DNA of 64,000 nucleotides from Amoebophrya sp. A120. Its lineage: Eukaryota > Sar > Dinophyceae > Syndiniales > Amoebophryaceae. The stretch covers positions 68,479 through 132,478 of the forward strand of contig CAJINV010000018.1 of NCBI GenBank assembly GCA_905178155.1. The letters are read 5' to 3'. This document shows, in pieces, positions 35,522 through 46,620 of this stretch. The translations under genes and the position numbers were made by a program. Positions within the stretch are counted from its first letter, which is position 1. Each line of letters begins with the position of its first letter. The notes beneath the pieces are model-generated. The model did no database searches. It saw only the letters and a list, made by a program, of their open reading frames with translations, and was not told the origin of the DNA.

Positions 35522-35953
35522 CTAATTGGCTACTGCGCATTCAAAGAAAAAAGCGCACGAGTGTGTATGTACCGCAAACAAGGTAGTAGGGGCGGAATCG
35601 GGATCCAACGCTGCCACATTCACACGAAGCGGATTGTCCCCCGCAGTCGTCCTGGCGGAAATGCAAGACCAGTGCGGCGGCGCCTCTTCCCGGAGCTTTT
35701 CGTAAACCAGTTTCCGTAAGTGTGGGACATACACGTCGTCCGTGCCTGAAATCGTTCCGATCTCATCTCTTGGGAGGGCGACCTGTCGGACACCGCCAGA
35801 CCTCTTGACCAGCGAGATCGACACCGGGGCATCTGCTGCAGGGGCACTCATTTTTGTGACCGCATGCACAAAGGGGCAAACGGTGGAGACCGCTGTATAA
35901 CTATATGAAGAACGTGCAGCGTTCTTAGCACTATTGCGTAAGAAAATCAGCAA
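35522..35953 (-). CDS. N-terminal paralogue of the 3.9-6.1 kb gene
   Basis: The frame aligns with the first exon of the gene at 6066: hydrophobic TAVSTVCPFVHAVTKM against AAVAAICPVVIAATRM, then ISLVKRSGGVRQVAL…VYVPHLRKLVYEKL against ISLLKRSGGVREVLL…VYVPHLRKVIHDQL. The first codon of the open frame is TTG, so either translation starts at the ATG at 35851 or an upstream exon supplies the start. A donor (TTTGCG/GTACAT) lies close to where the paralogue leaves its first exon. No leucine-rich part follows before the shared 35.15 kb repeat, so this copy appears shortened, perhaps a pseudogene. Confidence 0.55.
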   Translation of the reverse strand: MLIFLRNSAKNAARSSYSYTAVSTVCPFVHAVTKMSAPAADAPVSISLVKRSGGVRQVALPRDEIGTISGTDDVYVPHLRKLVYEKLREEAPPHWSCISARTTAGDNPLRVNVAALDPDSAPTTLFAVHTHSCAFFFECAVAN

Positions 35954-37466
35954 GCAGGAGTCGGGGAGGCAAAAGAAAAAAACGTGGTTGTTCCACCTAC
36001 CAGCAATGCGATATCGACGGCACGGGGACTAGGGTTGTACTTCGGGTTGCGGGAAATATTTTTTACCAAACAACGTAATTATCCAAAGATTTCCTGCAGG
36101 TAAATTGGTCCACGACCTTGTTACGGACGATCGTTTCTCTACTTACTTAGCTACATTAATATCGGGTCCGGATCATCTGCAAACTACGAAAACCTCCATC
36201 TAGCACTGGATCCTTTTCCGTTTGATTTGTAGAAGTTGGTATACGACATATCCCTTTCCACCGATACTCTGTAGAAGTAGTGAGCAGGCCACGAGTCGCG
36301 AATTTCATAGCGAAGTTTTTTGCTGATGGTGTGTGTCGAGGTAGAGACAGAGTAATGCCGCACCGGTGCCACTGATCTTTTCTTCCGAGGGCAACAGGTG
36401 GAGCTTCTGCTTGGTCTTGCAAAGAAAGGCGTTGTCGACATCACGTTGTGTCAACATGATTGCTCTTTGGACACACAATTCAGCTGGAGTTCTGGTCCTA
36501 GAAACGTAGGCCGAGGTTGTACATACTACGGGGCCGCGAAGCAGATGGGACTGACAGATCGAGAAGTTTCTTGGTTTCCACGACCACTTCAAGTTCTACT
36601 TTCTACTGAGCACACAACTCATCACATTTCGAGCCTAGTTGATGTAGCGTGTCTTGCAACAGAACACAAAAGAACGTGTTCCAGTGCTTGTGATCGCCGT
36701 CTTCGATCCGAAACAAAGTGGCGCGGAAAGCAACGCCAATGATTTAGAGATCGTGTGCTCCACCACACTACATCAGTCACTTTCTTTTCACAAATCGCCT
36801 GTTTAGCGAGGTCACCTGACGACGCATGTAACAGACGAGCACGTCGCGCAACGTTGTTCTGCTTCGATAGCAAAAATTCTACAAGAGTTCTACGCCGGTA
36901 AAGGACAGCAGCTCAGTTGGGGCGATTGTATCTATTCTAAAACGTGACTCGCGACAACAATGTGACAAAGTTATGAAGCTTTTATTATAGCATCTTTTCG
37001 GCGGTGGTACAGCTGCCAAAATATTTCGGCCATCTCGGTTTGCGTCCCCAAAATCCAAAATTTTCGATCCGCCACTGTATTATTCGTCATCGTCCGACGC
37101 CGGGTCAATTGGATCTTCGTCTTCCATAACATGCGGTAGGACGTACGTGATCTTCGAATCAGGGTCTCTGGGATCCATAGGCTGTCGGCCACGCGAGCGT
37201 GTTTCAAGATGTATCGAGTGCAATCATGTCTAGGTCACGAAAAGCGCAGCTGTCTTCTGGTCAGAGTACACAGTTTCCGGCATCGGAATCATACATAACT
37301 AACGCGATTGTGGCTTTTTGCTTCCGGGCGAGTGTCAAGATGAACTACGCGCCGACGATAGTGGATGCTTCGAGACAAAGAAACACTGCAAGAAGTCATG
37401 CAAATCACTAGTTATTTTGCTGTACTAGGCAACGGGCACAGTACAAGTTTCGCATCTTTTCTCGAC
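35954..37466. other. No supported gene
   Basis: Overlapping short ORFs only. It lies between two minus-strand genes, downstream of the stop at 37467. Confidence 0.35.
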
Positions 37467-40402
37467 TCAGACATTAGTGCAATCCATAAACTCATCAAAC
37501 GGGCAAACATGGCGTAGGGTTGAGATTTCCCGCAAATACGCTTCCAAGGTCTCGTCGCTAGCGGCCTCGTTCCCGTACAGCGAGAGATTCTTCAGGCTGA
37601 ATCGTTTCCCCTTGTCACCGTATGCAAAGGAAAAAAAAGCTGTGGACTGGGCCAAGCGAAGCGATCTCGTTTTGGGTCCTTCGTCGAAGACAAAGAGTGT
37701 GGCACTAAATAATCAAGCTCATTCTTACCGTACAAAGAAAGTTGCGCACTTGCAAAAACTAGAGGAGTGAAAAAAGACTGGCAGTTTGCTCGATAAGGAA
37801 TCTGGCATGCAAGTAAGTGGCCAAAATCGCCACAGTCTCCACAGTTGCGGGCTGTTTTTTGTTCTTGATAAGGAGGCAATCGCATCGAGCAGAGCCATGG
37901 TAGTCGTTTCTGGAAGTTCGTTTTCCGTCAAATGCAGAGACTCCAGCTTTGGCAGCCTAGTCGAACGTCCAAACGTTTCACAAGCCATCCTGAGCGCGTC
38001 GGATATTTCGCCTTTTGGAAAGCTACCACTATTCCGCACGGCCTTGTTCAAATTCAAGTATTTCAAGGTCGACGACAGCTCTGCCTCTATATTACTGATC
38101 CCCACCAGCAGACGGGCAAATTCGACAGGCGAAAACCACTCAACCTTACCTGTAGTTGTTTTCGTGTGTTTTTCATGTTTAAAAGCGCCCACACGTAGCC
38201 AGCTTTTTCTCATGCGACTGCGAAGATCATTGTACCCAATACAGAAATCTGCCAACATCATGCTCTTTGCTATGACTTTTCTAGGCAACACAAGCTGCAT
38301 TTACTCGTTCGAAAGATCCGCAAGTGTGCGCGCTGGTCTGACGTGAGGAAACGGATCATCGCGGTTGTGGCAGCCGCAAGACCGCCCTCCTCCTTCTCAT
38401 CTTCGATCCAATCTTGCTCGAGATCCTGGTGGATATTCACCACTTCCAACAATTATGCGAGGGAAAAAATGCGGCGCTAGAGCAGTCCTGCAAAGATAAA
38501 AACAGCCTCTATACACGCAGCTTTGAATTCTATCGGCCGTCAGCACTACGGCTGCAGTAGTGCTGACCAAGCGGCGAAACTTTTTTTGTGGTCCTCTCAC
38601 GCTCCTGGATCGCTGTCATCTTCAAGATTCAATTACCAGTAATCAGAAATAATTTTTCCAACGGCTCGCGATGCTGCTTCGAATTCCATGCAAGTACAGC
38701 TGCAGGGGTGTAAGTGCAATATACAAATTTCAGTATCGAGCCCAGCAATCGCATCCCGTGGATACTTTGGCGCCTCCAGCCAAAGTGTTCCCGAAGAGTG
38801 TCGTAATCACCGTGGGCGACCACCCGTCCAGGCCACAGTCTTCGAGTTCGAACCGCATCAGGTTGGAGTTTTCGTGGAGCTTCCAGGATTGGAAAAACAG
38901 TTTCCACAGGCTGGTGGGCATTACAACTTCTTGCAGTCTGACTTCCAGTAATGAGTCCGCCGCTGTCAAGGCTTGTGCGAAATTTCCGAGTGTCTTTGCG
39001 AGGGAGGCGTGTGTACCGTCCGATTCAGTCATATCCTGAGAAAAAGCATCTTGCTTCAGATCTGTGTATACAGAGTACTTCTTGGCCATGTCTCATGATG
39101 GTTGATTGCAGTACGAGATACGCATATTACCGGCACCAAACTGTGATGCAAAACTGTGACATGATGCTTTTTCACCAGGATAAGAATCGGGCAAACGCAG
39201 GTCGTCGCCAAGGTTGATATGAAGCTTCAGGTATGAGAAGGAAAAATCCTACCCACAGCGGGGTCGGAAGACTTCACTGGAAAGCGGAGTTTTTCACGAA
39301 CAGAAAATACTTGCGTTGCAGAAAGGTGACATTCGTCCTGTGGTGCAAGAATAAGGTTCTAGACCGTGGCCGCACAACATGCTTACAACACTGTAGATTT
39401 GGTCATGCCAATCAGAACGGGATTCGTCCCTTCACACATGCCATCACCCGCTCGGTGAATCATGCGTACTGCAGGTAAGCTTTGGGTAAGTTTTTTCCCG
39501 ACATACGGACAGCTTGTTTTCTTGCAGCATTAGTGTGGCGACTTGTATTCGTTGTTCGAAGCAGGCAAGTGGATCCTCCTGTACTGTTTGCTGTAGCTTC
39601 AGCACCGCTGGAAGCCTCGCGGTGCTACCGTCCCGGGCTTGCTCGAACGCGTCAGTTTTGAATTCGCGGTCCACCTTCAAGACCACGTTGGAGTCCAGGG
39701 CGTGCACGTAGGCCTGCCATTGCTCCACCGTCCCTTCGAGGCCGGGAGGGCTGGTGAGGTCCTCTGTGCTTGCCGCAGTCACCGCACCCGTAGCGACGGC
39801 ACCTGATATTAAGCAGGATTTGCATGATTGTGGAACTTGCACTCTCGGACGGAGATCATACAAAAAAATGGAGATGCCCAATGAGGCACTGCAATTCTCA
39901 GCTTTGCCGTGCTTCAGTACAATTGGTGTCCTGAATTCAATTTCCCGTCTTTACAACTACCCAAATGCTGTTCATCTGGTTCCTGGCCTCATGACAGCAA
40001 AAAAAATGTACCCGGAGTTGGCATCGCCACAGAGCCTTGCGAACAGGCTGGACACACTGCTGCTGCCAAATATCCGCCCCCGAAAACAACGGAAAGCAAA
40101 TAGAGGTTATCAAATGCAAAAATGTCTGGGTCTGGAAGAATGCAAGTTTGTCATGCTTGTCTGGCATGACTCGAGAGTCTGTGTTGCACGGCACGAAAAG
40201 GCCCTCTTACCTGTCATGCAAAAACGCAGTTTGCCATGCGAAATACGTAAGACATGGGAGCCAAAAAATATGTCATGCATAGCTGCGCATTGCAGTGCGT
40301 CTACCATTCACTTTTAGCATTACAAGTGTCCAGACCCAGACATATTTCCAATCCATACAGTTCGAAGATCAGCGATTTCGCAGTGCCGAGAAACGTCGAC
40401 AT
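37467..40402 (-). CDS. Leucine-rich protein with signal-like N terminus
   Basis: ATG at 40402. Exon 1 joins over an introner (40108-40357) to give SLIFEL + YLLSVVFGGGYLAAAV, a good signal peptide or anchor, followed by CPACSQG. A GT-AG intron (donor PTPG/GTACAT, acceptor ATCAG) leads in phase to the exon at 39.5-39.8 kb. A GTATGT donor there joins in phase to DMTESDGTHAS near 39030. The exons from 39.0 to 37.5 kb carry leucine-rich segments: LMRFELEDCGLDG, LKYLNLNKAV, LESLHLTENELPE and LKNLSLYGNEA. These fit a ribonuclease-inhibitor-like solenoid. The last frame stops at 37467. The middle exons (38.3-38.7 kb) are not fully resolved. Likely secreted or membrane-tethered; ligand unknown. Confidence 0.6.
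40108..40357. mobile_element. Introner, A family, 250 bp
   Basis: Starts TATCAAATGCAAAAATGTCT and ends TTTCCAATCCATA with the inverted arm. 5-mers GAGGT / CAGTT. It splits the hydrophobic N terminus of the leucine-rich gene; removal keeps it open. Confidence 0.8.
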
Positions 40403-41840
40403 TTTCTCAGGCGAGGGGCATTTCGCAATAGATTTCGCGATGTTGGACTTTCGATTCGTATACAGAAAAAAAGTAAAAGTCCAACCGTGGAGGTAGGGTG
40501 TAGGAAACGGAGAAGTAGGTAGTGTGGCGTTGCTGGAAATAAATTGTTAGTGTCTACTAGTACTACGAGAAGAGAAATTTAAAAATCAAAATTACGGTGA
40601 GGCTTGTGGAAGTGTGAAGAAGGGTTGTTTCTCCTGAATAAAATATATTACTGGTCGACACAGAAACATTCTTGAATGATCAGAAATACATACGAATGGC
40701 TTTACCACCGGAGGAACGCTTGCTCGTGATCTTAACCATTCCTTGAAAATTTTGCTTGTTGAGAATTGCGGTAGATCCTGCTGCTCCTCTCTTTGTCCTC
40801 CGGTATAAATTTGTAATGGACACAGGGCAGGAGCACAACACACACTTCTTGGAAGCAGTCTGAGAGAGAGCGGATCTTTCCATGGGGTGGAGGGATCCTG
40901 TTTTCCCCCAGCCAGAAGACCAGATGCAACAGCTTTCAGCCTGGGACCTAAAGTTCAACATTCTCATTTAATGATCAAAGTTTCGTAGCATCTACCGTCT
41001 AGGTGGAGATCCGGTTTGAACAGAAGTATTTGCCTACTCAAAGTGACACGCACTTGGAAACATAACACTTGTCCGCTTCAATAACTTAGTTCATTGCAGC
41101 CCATCGCTGTGTTATTGTCACGTCTTTCATCTCAATCTCTGTGCTTGATAAAAACAGCCAAAATTTGCGTCCGGTGGACATCCACACGGGACAGAGGTAC
41201 ACATTACGATATGAGATTTTGTCTTGAAATGGAAACGCTTATCTTCCTACGTGCCGTCACAGGTAGAAGATGTTTCTGTGAGTTGTGCCGTTGTACATAA
41301 ACAATTTGATATTGATAGTTTTCTGTCGTACATAGAAAAACACAGATTGAAATTAGGTCATTAGATGTTCGATGAAATAACGCAGTCAAATATTCTTGAA
41401 CGTCAGCAAAGAACAGGTTCCGCAGAGCAAACTTTGTTCTGTCGGAGTAACGTTAATTTGCTGGAGCGACCGCAGGCGGGAAAAGTAGAAAAAAGTCTAC
41501 TTTGGGTCGGGCTTTGCGCTGTGAGTCCCGCGCTTCGCTTGTTCAGCGATGCGGCCAAAGAACAACAAAAAATGCTTGTCGATACAGAAGTTCGACGCCA
41601 TTTTCCGCCATCCTAAAAAGTAGCTGTGGCAAATGAAAAAGTAAACACTCAGTCAGTGCTCTCCACGAGGAGATCGGAGCAGGAGTGTGTGGGTTCATCA
41701 GTACGCGGCACTGAAGCGTAAGGTTTTCGCTCTTCTGGTTCTGGTACTGCATCATTTTCGCGACATGAAACAGCCTCGTTCCTAGAAAGCGAACTGCTTG
41801 TAACTGTCAATTACGGACAAATACTTGCATTGCGGTCTAC
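40403..41840. other. Mostly unassigned; one possible 3' exon
   Basis: At about 41640-41745 on the minus strand an AG-bounded frame (YQNQKSENLTLQC…) may be a 3' exon of the gene at 41.85-42.94 kb. The rest shows nothing I can support. Confidence 0.35.
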
Positions 41841-42942
41841 TCACGTGTTGCGCTTCTTTCCAAATTCTACAAACGTCTCCGTCGTGCCCTTGTTCTGGCG
41901 TTGTTGCAGGGGGTACCTATTATGGGGCGTGTACGTTTCCGGTACGCCTGTGATTAGGGTTTCCCTTCCGCCGCTAGGATTGGAAAATTTATTCCATTGA
42001 TTCATACTATCCCAGATGATTCCCATAGCCTGCGTTTGCCGATTGCGCGCCCTCTCCGCTGGGGTAATCGGGTTAGCATCTGTGGGCTGGCGACGGTGGC
42101 CCCACAGGTGGTTCACATTCAATATGTTGCTCCGGACCTTGCCGATTTCGCCGGTTTGCAAGGCGGCCATACGGCGGTTGTCTAGCGTGATCATTCGGCC
42201 CTCGTTCCTGTCGGGGAGGCCTGCTTGGGTAGCGTGCTGTGCGTAATTTCTCAGCTTCTTCTTGCCTGACTTTGAAGTCATCGGTGAAAATACCGTTTGC
42301 TGGTGCGTATGACAGGAAAGCCTGGCACCCACCTCCCGCACTGCTGCATTTGCTATGCAAATTTTGTTCGGCTTTTGTTTTCTGGTATGCGTGCTTGCGT
42401 GGGCTTGTAAATATCAACGACCTCTAGTACACATGCGTTCGCACTGACTTACGAAAGTGAATCTATATCTTCCAACTACATGCCCAGAACACTTCCTTGC
42501 ATACTTAATAGCTGGCGCGCCTCCCATGACACAGTTATCCATTTCAACCAGGGCGGGAAGTGAGTGGAAATAATGATCCTCGGGATAATTTCCCATGTTG
42601 ATGTTCGCCGGCTGTGCTCCAGAAGTTTGTAAAACGCCTCGCTCGAACAACGACGGCGCATTAGCTGGATCGCTGTCCGCGTCGGTCAAGCCGTAGGCGT
42701 TCCAAGTCGGATTCGCAACCTGGGTTCCGTCTTCTGTTGTCAACGTCGAAGCGAGCGGGGCTCCACCCGAGGTCGTCGGTGTGTATTGCACGTGTGGGAT
42801 CGTGTCGATGTGCATTAGCTCATTGACTTTATTATCGTCCGCCGCAAACTCCACGGCACTGCTTTGGACCGCTATTCTTTTAGAAAACTTCCCCGGCTCA
42901 TGTCCGACATCCGTTGCGTGGCTGACGCTGACCTGGGGCGCG
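41841..42942 (-). CDS. Hypothetical protein, two or more exons
   Basis: The exon from about 42942 (acceptor CCCCAG/GTCAGC) to a GTAAGTCAG donor near 42450 encodes a hydrophilic product with no recognised domain (LMHIDTIPHVQYTP, ANINMGNYPEDHYFH). It can join in phase to an exon from about 42271 (RFTF + SGKKKLRNYAQHATQ) ending at a GTGAGTAG donor near 41852. The product is Asn/Gln/Gly-rich. The start and the end are not established. It is similar in style to the 11.0-11.4 kb exon. Confidence 0.5.
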
Positions 42943-43159
42943 CAGGCGCCTCTCATATATCGACATGTCTCCTCACGACAGGGGGCTTCGAATAAATAAT
43001 ATTTGTGAGTGCGTATTTTTCAGGACTGCGAAATGTTTGGGAGGATGCGCGGGCTCGCAAGACCATGAGCCACGTGTCCACGTAAGTATACGGTGACGGC
43101 CTCAGGTTTCTTATGGCAAATCAACACCCGCTGTGGACTTGCAAAAGATAAAGACATGC

Positions 43160-45037
43160 TCAATTATAAAGCCCTTGTCCTATATATGGCAGGAAGTTTT
43201 CACACAAGTTAGCCGTGTTCACTTGGTCACTAAATACGAACGCCGCGGTGTTTTGAGAAACGCGAACGCCTTGCACAGGGATTTTGGTAGGGTTGAAGAC
43301 GCAGCCATCATATGCCGGGGCGGTGTAGTCCAGTTTATCGTTTCCGCGAAGACTTCCGAAATACTATGCTGTGCTAAGAGATACCCGCCCCATGATCACA
43401 AAGTAGATAACCTGCATCACAAATGATACTTCAAAGCGGCACAAAGGAACGAAGGTGCTCAGGGCGGTGGAGGGTTTCTTCAGGCGCTTGGAAGGCGATC
43501 CTTTTGTTTCACGCGTGAGTAAATACAACATCAACCGTTCTTGTGCCTTACGACAAAAATGATTTCTGATATAAAAGCGATGTACTATTTTGTGTCTAAT
43601 TAATATACTGGAACGGGGACGGGCATGGTGCTTTTCCACAGGATACGTAGTCGCCCTTGGCGCGCCTCTGCTCCCGCAGCAGTTTTGTCGCCATGTCTAC
43701 AGCCGCTTTACCCTCTTCGGTTTGTTGCTGCGTTTCGATATAATTGCGCGCCCTTTGTTGGCTCTCCTTCGGCCCAGGCTTGAGGTTCTCGTCCTTTTCG
43801 TGAATATCGTACCATATGTCAACTTCTTTCTCGAGTTCGTCCCGGTCCACGCCGGCCCTCTGCGCCAAATCGTTCAACTCCGCGTCGTAGTGCTGGATCC
43901 GCTGTTCCCGCTCTTGGTCCGAGACCATCCACGCGCATGCAGAAAAGAATTTTCCTGCCGATGGCAGTGTCGCGTGGTGCTGTGACTCTTCTCATCCTTT
44001 ATTCAGCAGTGCCAGTACTATGGCGCTCACATGCATGGATATATAATCACATCGCAACTTTAGTGGTCATCAACAGACGCGAGCAGGTCGGTGTTTTCTG
44101 GCACGGAAAAGAGCTTCACCTACGTTTCTCTAGCTGTCAAATTTCATGCATCCTAGCAACCTTTCGCGGACGGCTCATCGAAGTATTGATTTCACGTGGT
44201 GATAACATGCTGCGTTGATCCGTTGTTTCTTCGGATTCAACCCACTTTGCACTTTCAGACGCGGTCCCTTCTTGCACCCGATCGTACCGGAAGTTGCCCT
44301 TAGGCTTTGCACTTTTATGAAAGGAAAAAAAATCATTTGCGTCAAGTGGTTTTATTTATGCAATTTTCAGAAAATTTCACGGAATAGCTTAAGTAGCTAG
44401 TTCGCGTAAGTCGAGCTACGTGTGACATCTTCCAACAAAATTGTCAGACATCCAGGTACGCAATCAATTGCAATGATCATTATATCCCCTGCGGTTGCGT
44501 GTGACGGACTTCACTTGACCCATCATTGACTTTGCATAATTTTCGGGGTAATTCTGGATTTTTTGTTCCTTGAACAATTTTTCCAGTTGGTTCTTGTTTT
44601 CTTCGAAACCGAAACCCTTGCTGGCGGAGCTGTCGTCCCATTCTGGCTCGCGTTATGGAGTTGAAAAATCAAAGTGCATGCCGACTTGTCATATGTGCTA
44701 CTTATTGTAGGTCTGATTAAGATCTGCAGGAACAATCGAATACAGATGCAAGAAAAACATAGCGCCAGCTGCACATTTGGCTTTTTCACTGCATAAAGGC
44801 TTGCCGTTGGCGCGCGCTTCGTCTTTCAGTTTTTCTCTGTCCGCTAGTTGCTTTTGTTCACGTGCCGTCCTGGCTTTCTCGGCTTCGATCGGGAGATTTT
44901 CCGCTCGCGTTTGGGCTTTTGATTTCGAGTTATTATACGTTTCGGATTCTTCAGTCGGACCGTAGTTTTCCCGCAAACTATTGTCGCGGCCAGTTTCGTC
45001 TCGGAGTTCGGCCCCAGGATCACCATCATGATCATCT
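43160..45037 (-). CDS. Hypothetical charged coiled-coil protein
   Basis: An exon from about 45037 (CACAG acceptor) encodes GAELRDETGRDN… and a long K/E/R-rich helix (EKARTAREQKQLADREKLKD). An introner at 44654-44795 is spliced in phase to EPEWDDSSASKGFGF. A second part starts near 43928 (SDQEREQRIQHYDAEL…), a charged helix that crosses an introner at 43365-43645 in phase into VGSLRGNDKLDYTAPAYDG and stops at 43160. That last exon is visible only after removing the introner. The join between 44.5 and 43.9 kb is inferred from order, and two genes are possible. No family is recognised. Confidence 0.55.
43365..43645. mobile_element. Introner, H family (ACCCGCCCC / GGGGACGGGC), 281 bp
   Basis: Starts TATGCTGTGCTAAGAGATAC and ends CTTTTCCACAGGATA. 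The arms pair over GTG(C/G)…AAG and GCCC. 5-mers AATAC / CGTAG. Removal opens a ~70-codon downstream exon in frame. Confidence 0.7.
44654..44795. mobile_element. Introner, 142 bp, short
   Basis: Starts TATGGAGTTGAAAAATCAAA and ends TTTTTCACTGCATA. 5-mers CGCGT / AAGGC are diverged. Removal joins DEARANGK to EPEWDDSSASKG in frame, but keeping the whole upstream 5-mer would create a stop. Confidence 0.65.
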
Positions 45038-46025
45038 GTGAGGAGATGTTTGGGACAGGAATTGTCTGGCTTTTCTCAGGTTAAATTTCTTTGAGTATTG
45101 ATTGCTTTGTATTCAGTCGCCAGTACCTACGTCAGTAACTGCAGAAACGAAACAACCAGCGGCTTTTGGAAAAACAAGCCCTTCGTTCACAACATGCATT
45201 GCCGAGGAAACAGCGATCTTTTATTTGTCCGATTGAATAAACTTTCCGCAGGGAGCGGAAACCACTACGCTATTCTCAATCTACAAAACCGATCTCTTTC
45301 CCTGCATCATTGTGTGTCCTGAAAAAAGCCAGACTTTTCAGCATCCGCACTGAAGGCCGTAGTGGTAGGTCGGGATCGCAGAAGCGCCTTTTACCCCTCC
45401 TTACATGTTGTACTTCGGACGACGGATCTTGAATGTTGACACGCGGCCGGCAAGTGTAATTTGGTTCATGCCAGCGCCCGAAAGCAAAATCTTTCGAATT
45501 CGTCACGTCTCCGATGTGGGATGCAAGAGGAACGTGAAGGCCTCACCAGGTAAAAAACTGATGCGGTCAGGCATGTTCGGGTTTCAGGTCTGGGTGGTCA
45601 GAGAATTCTGCAGGTACCCTCCGACGCTACCGGGCCGGTACGAGTTGCGGAAAAGTCCGGGCAGTGGAACACAATTTCGCAGAGTGTTTTTCACAATCCT
45701 CATAGACTGATTTCAGTGCGCACGACGAGGAAAGAAGCGACCGAGACTTTTTGTATATCGTGGAGACGCGACTAACACACTAGAAGAGGAAGAAACGCGA
45801 CGAACCACGAGACGAGGGACGAGAAAAAAATGACGACTCACCGAGGAAATATGACTGGTCTCAAATCAGGCTTCGATGGGACAAAGACAAATTAGAAATA
45901 GAAAGGCATTGTAGCAACTAGGTATAATAATGATGTTTCCTGGTGGAAAATGGAGGAATGTGTTTGCGCTTTGTCTTTGATAAGTAAAGGTAAAGAGGAT
46001 CTTCCAATTTCATCAAAATAAATAC
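45038..46025. other. Unassigned, one likely minus-strand exon
   Basis: At about 45400-45505 a minus-strand frame (NSKDFAFGRWHEPNYTC…SSEVQH) ends at a GTAAGGAGG donor and looks like an exon. Which gene it belongs to is unclear. Confidence 0.35.
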
Positions 46026-46620
46026 CAGCTGTGGCTGCCAATGTTGCTGCGGTGTCTGTCGTCTCGCCATCTTCTGCCGAGCCGACGGCCGTCGCTGGTC
46101 GTATGAAGGCAAAAATTTTAGTCAACGAAGATGTTGGTGTTTGGCATTTTCTTTTTCTTGATTCAGCATCACGACTTTTTCTTTTTGCTCTCCACGGCAT
46201 GACCACCTTCGTGCCTGACGACTGGGGGCAGTCGGAGGCACGGGTTGTGCTTCGCACTACAGCTGAAAACGTGCTGGTGGAACTGCTTGAATTTGTTGTA
46301 AAGATACACACGAGGAAAAGTGTAGAACCTAGTACACTGTGATGCTGAATATGCACGACTACACGCCATAATTATAATTCGACAACTTGAAGACGGTCAT
46401 TGCGTCACATACATGGCTCGACATGCGTCGCTGCTGTGCTTGAAGTGCTTGGATCTCCTGTTACAACTCCTCCCGTGGCAGTTAAATCGGGTACAATCGT
46501 AGAATCCCCTACGCCCGGCACTCCCGTGCCCGCACCGCCAGGGGCTGACCCCAGCAACCTCGTCCCGCAGCAGTTGCAGGTCGCCCGGAGACCATTCCAT
46601 ACTTCATCGGCCCGGAGACC
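46026..46620. repeat. Duplicated C-terminal exons (partner 47218-47690)
   Basis: Both copies read ATCNCCGTRLLG, share the donor CCAT/GTATGTGACGCAATG, a ~220-320 bp intron, an acidic Thr/Ala exon in the same phase (69 bp here, 84 bp in the partner) and a GTATTT donor. Intron sequence is conserved too (CGACAACTTGAAGACGG). The copy here has two consecutive WNGLRA segments before the cysteine motif. Confidence 0.8.
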
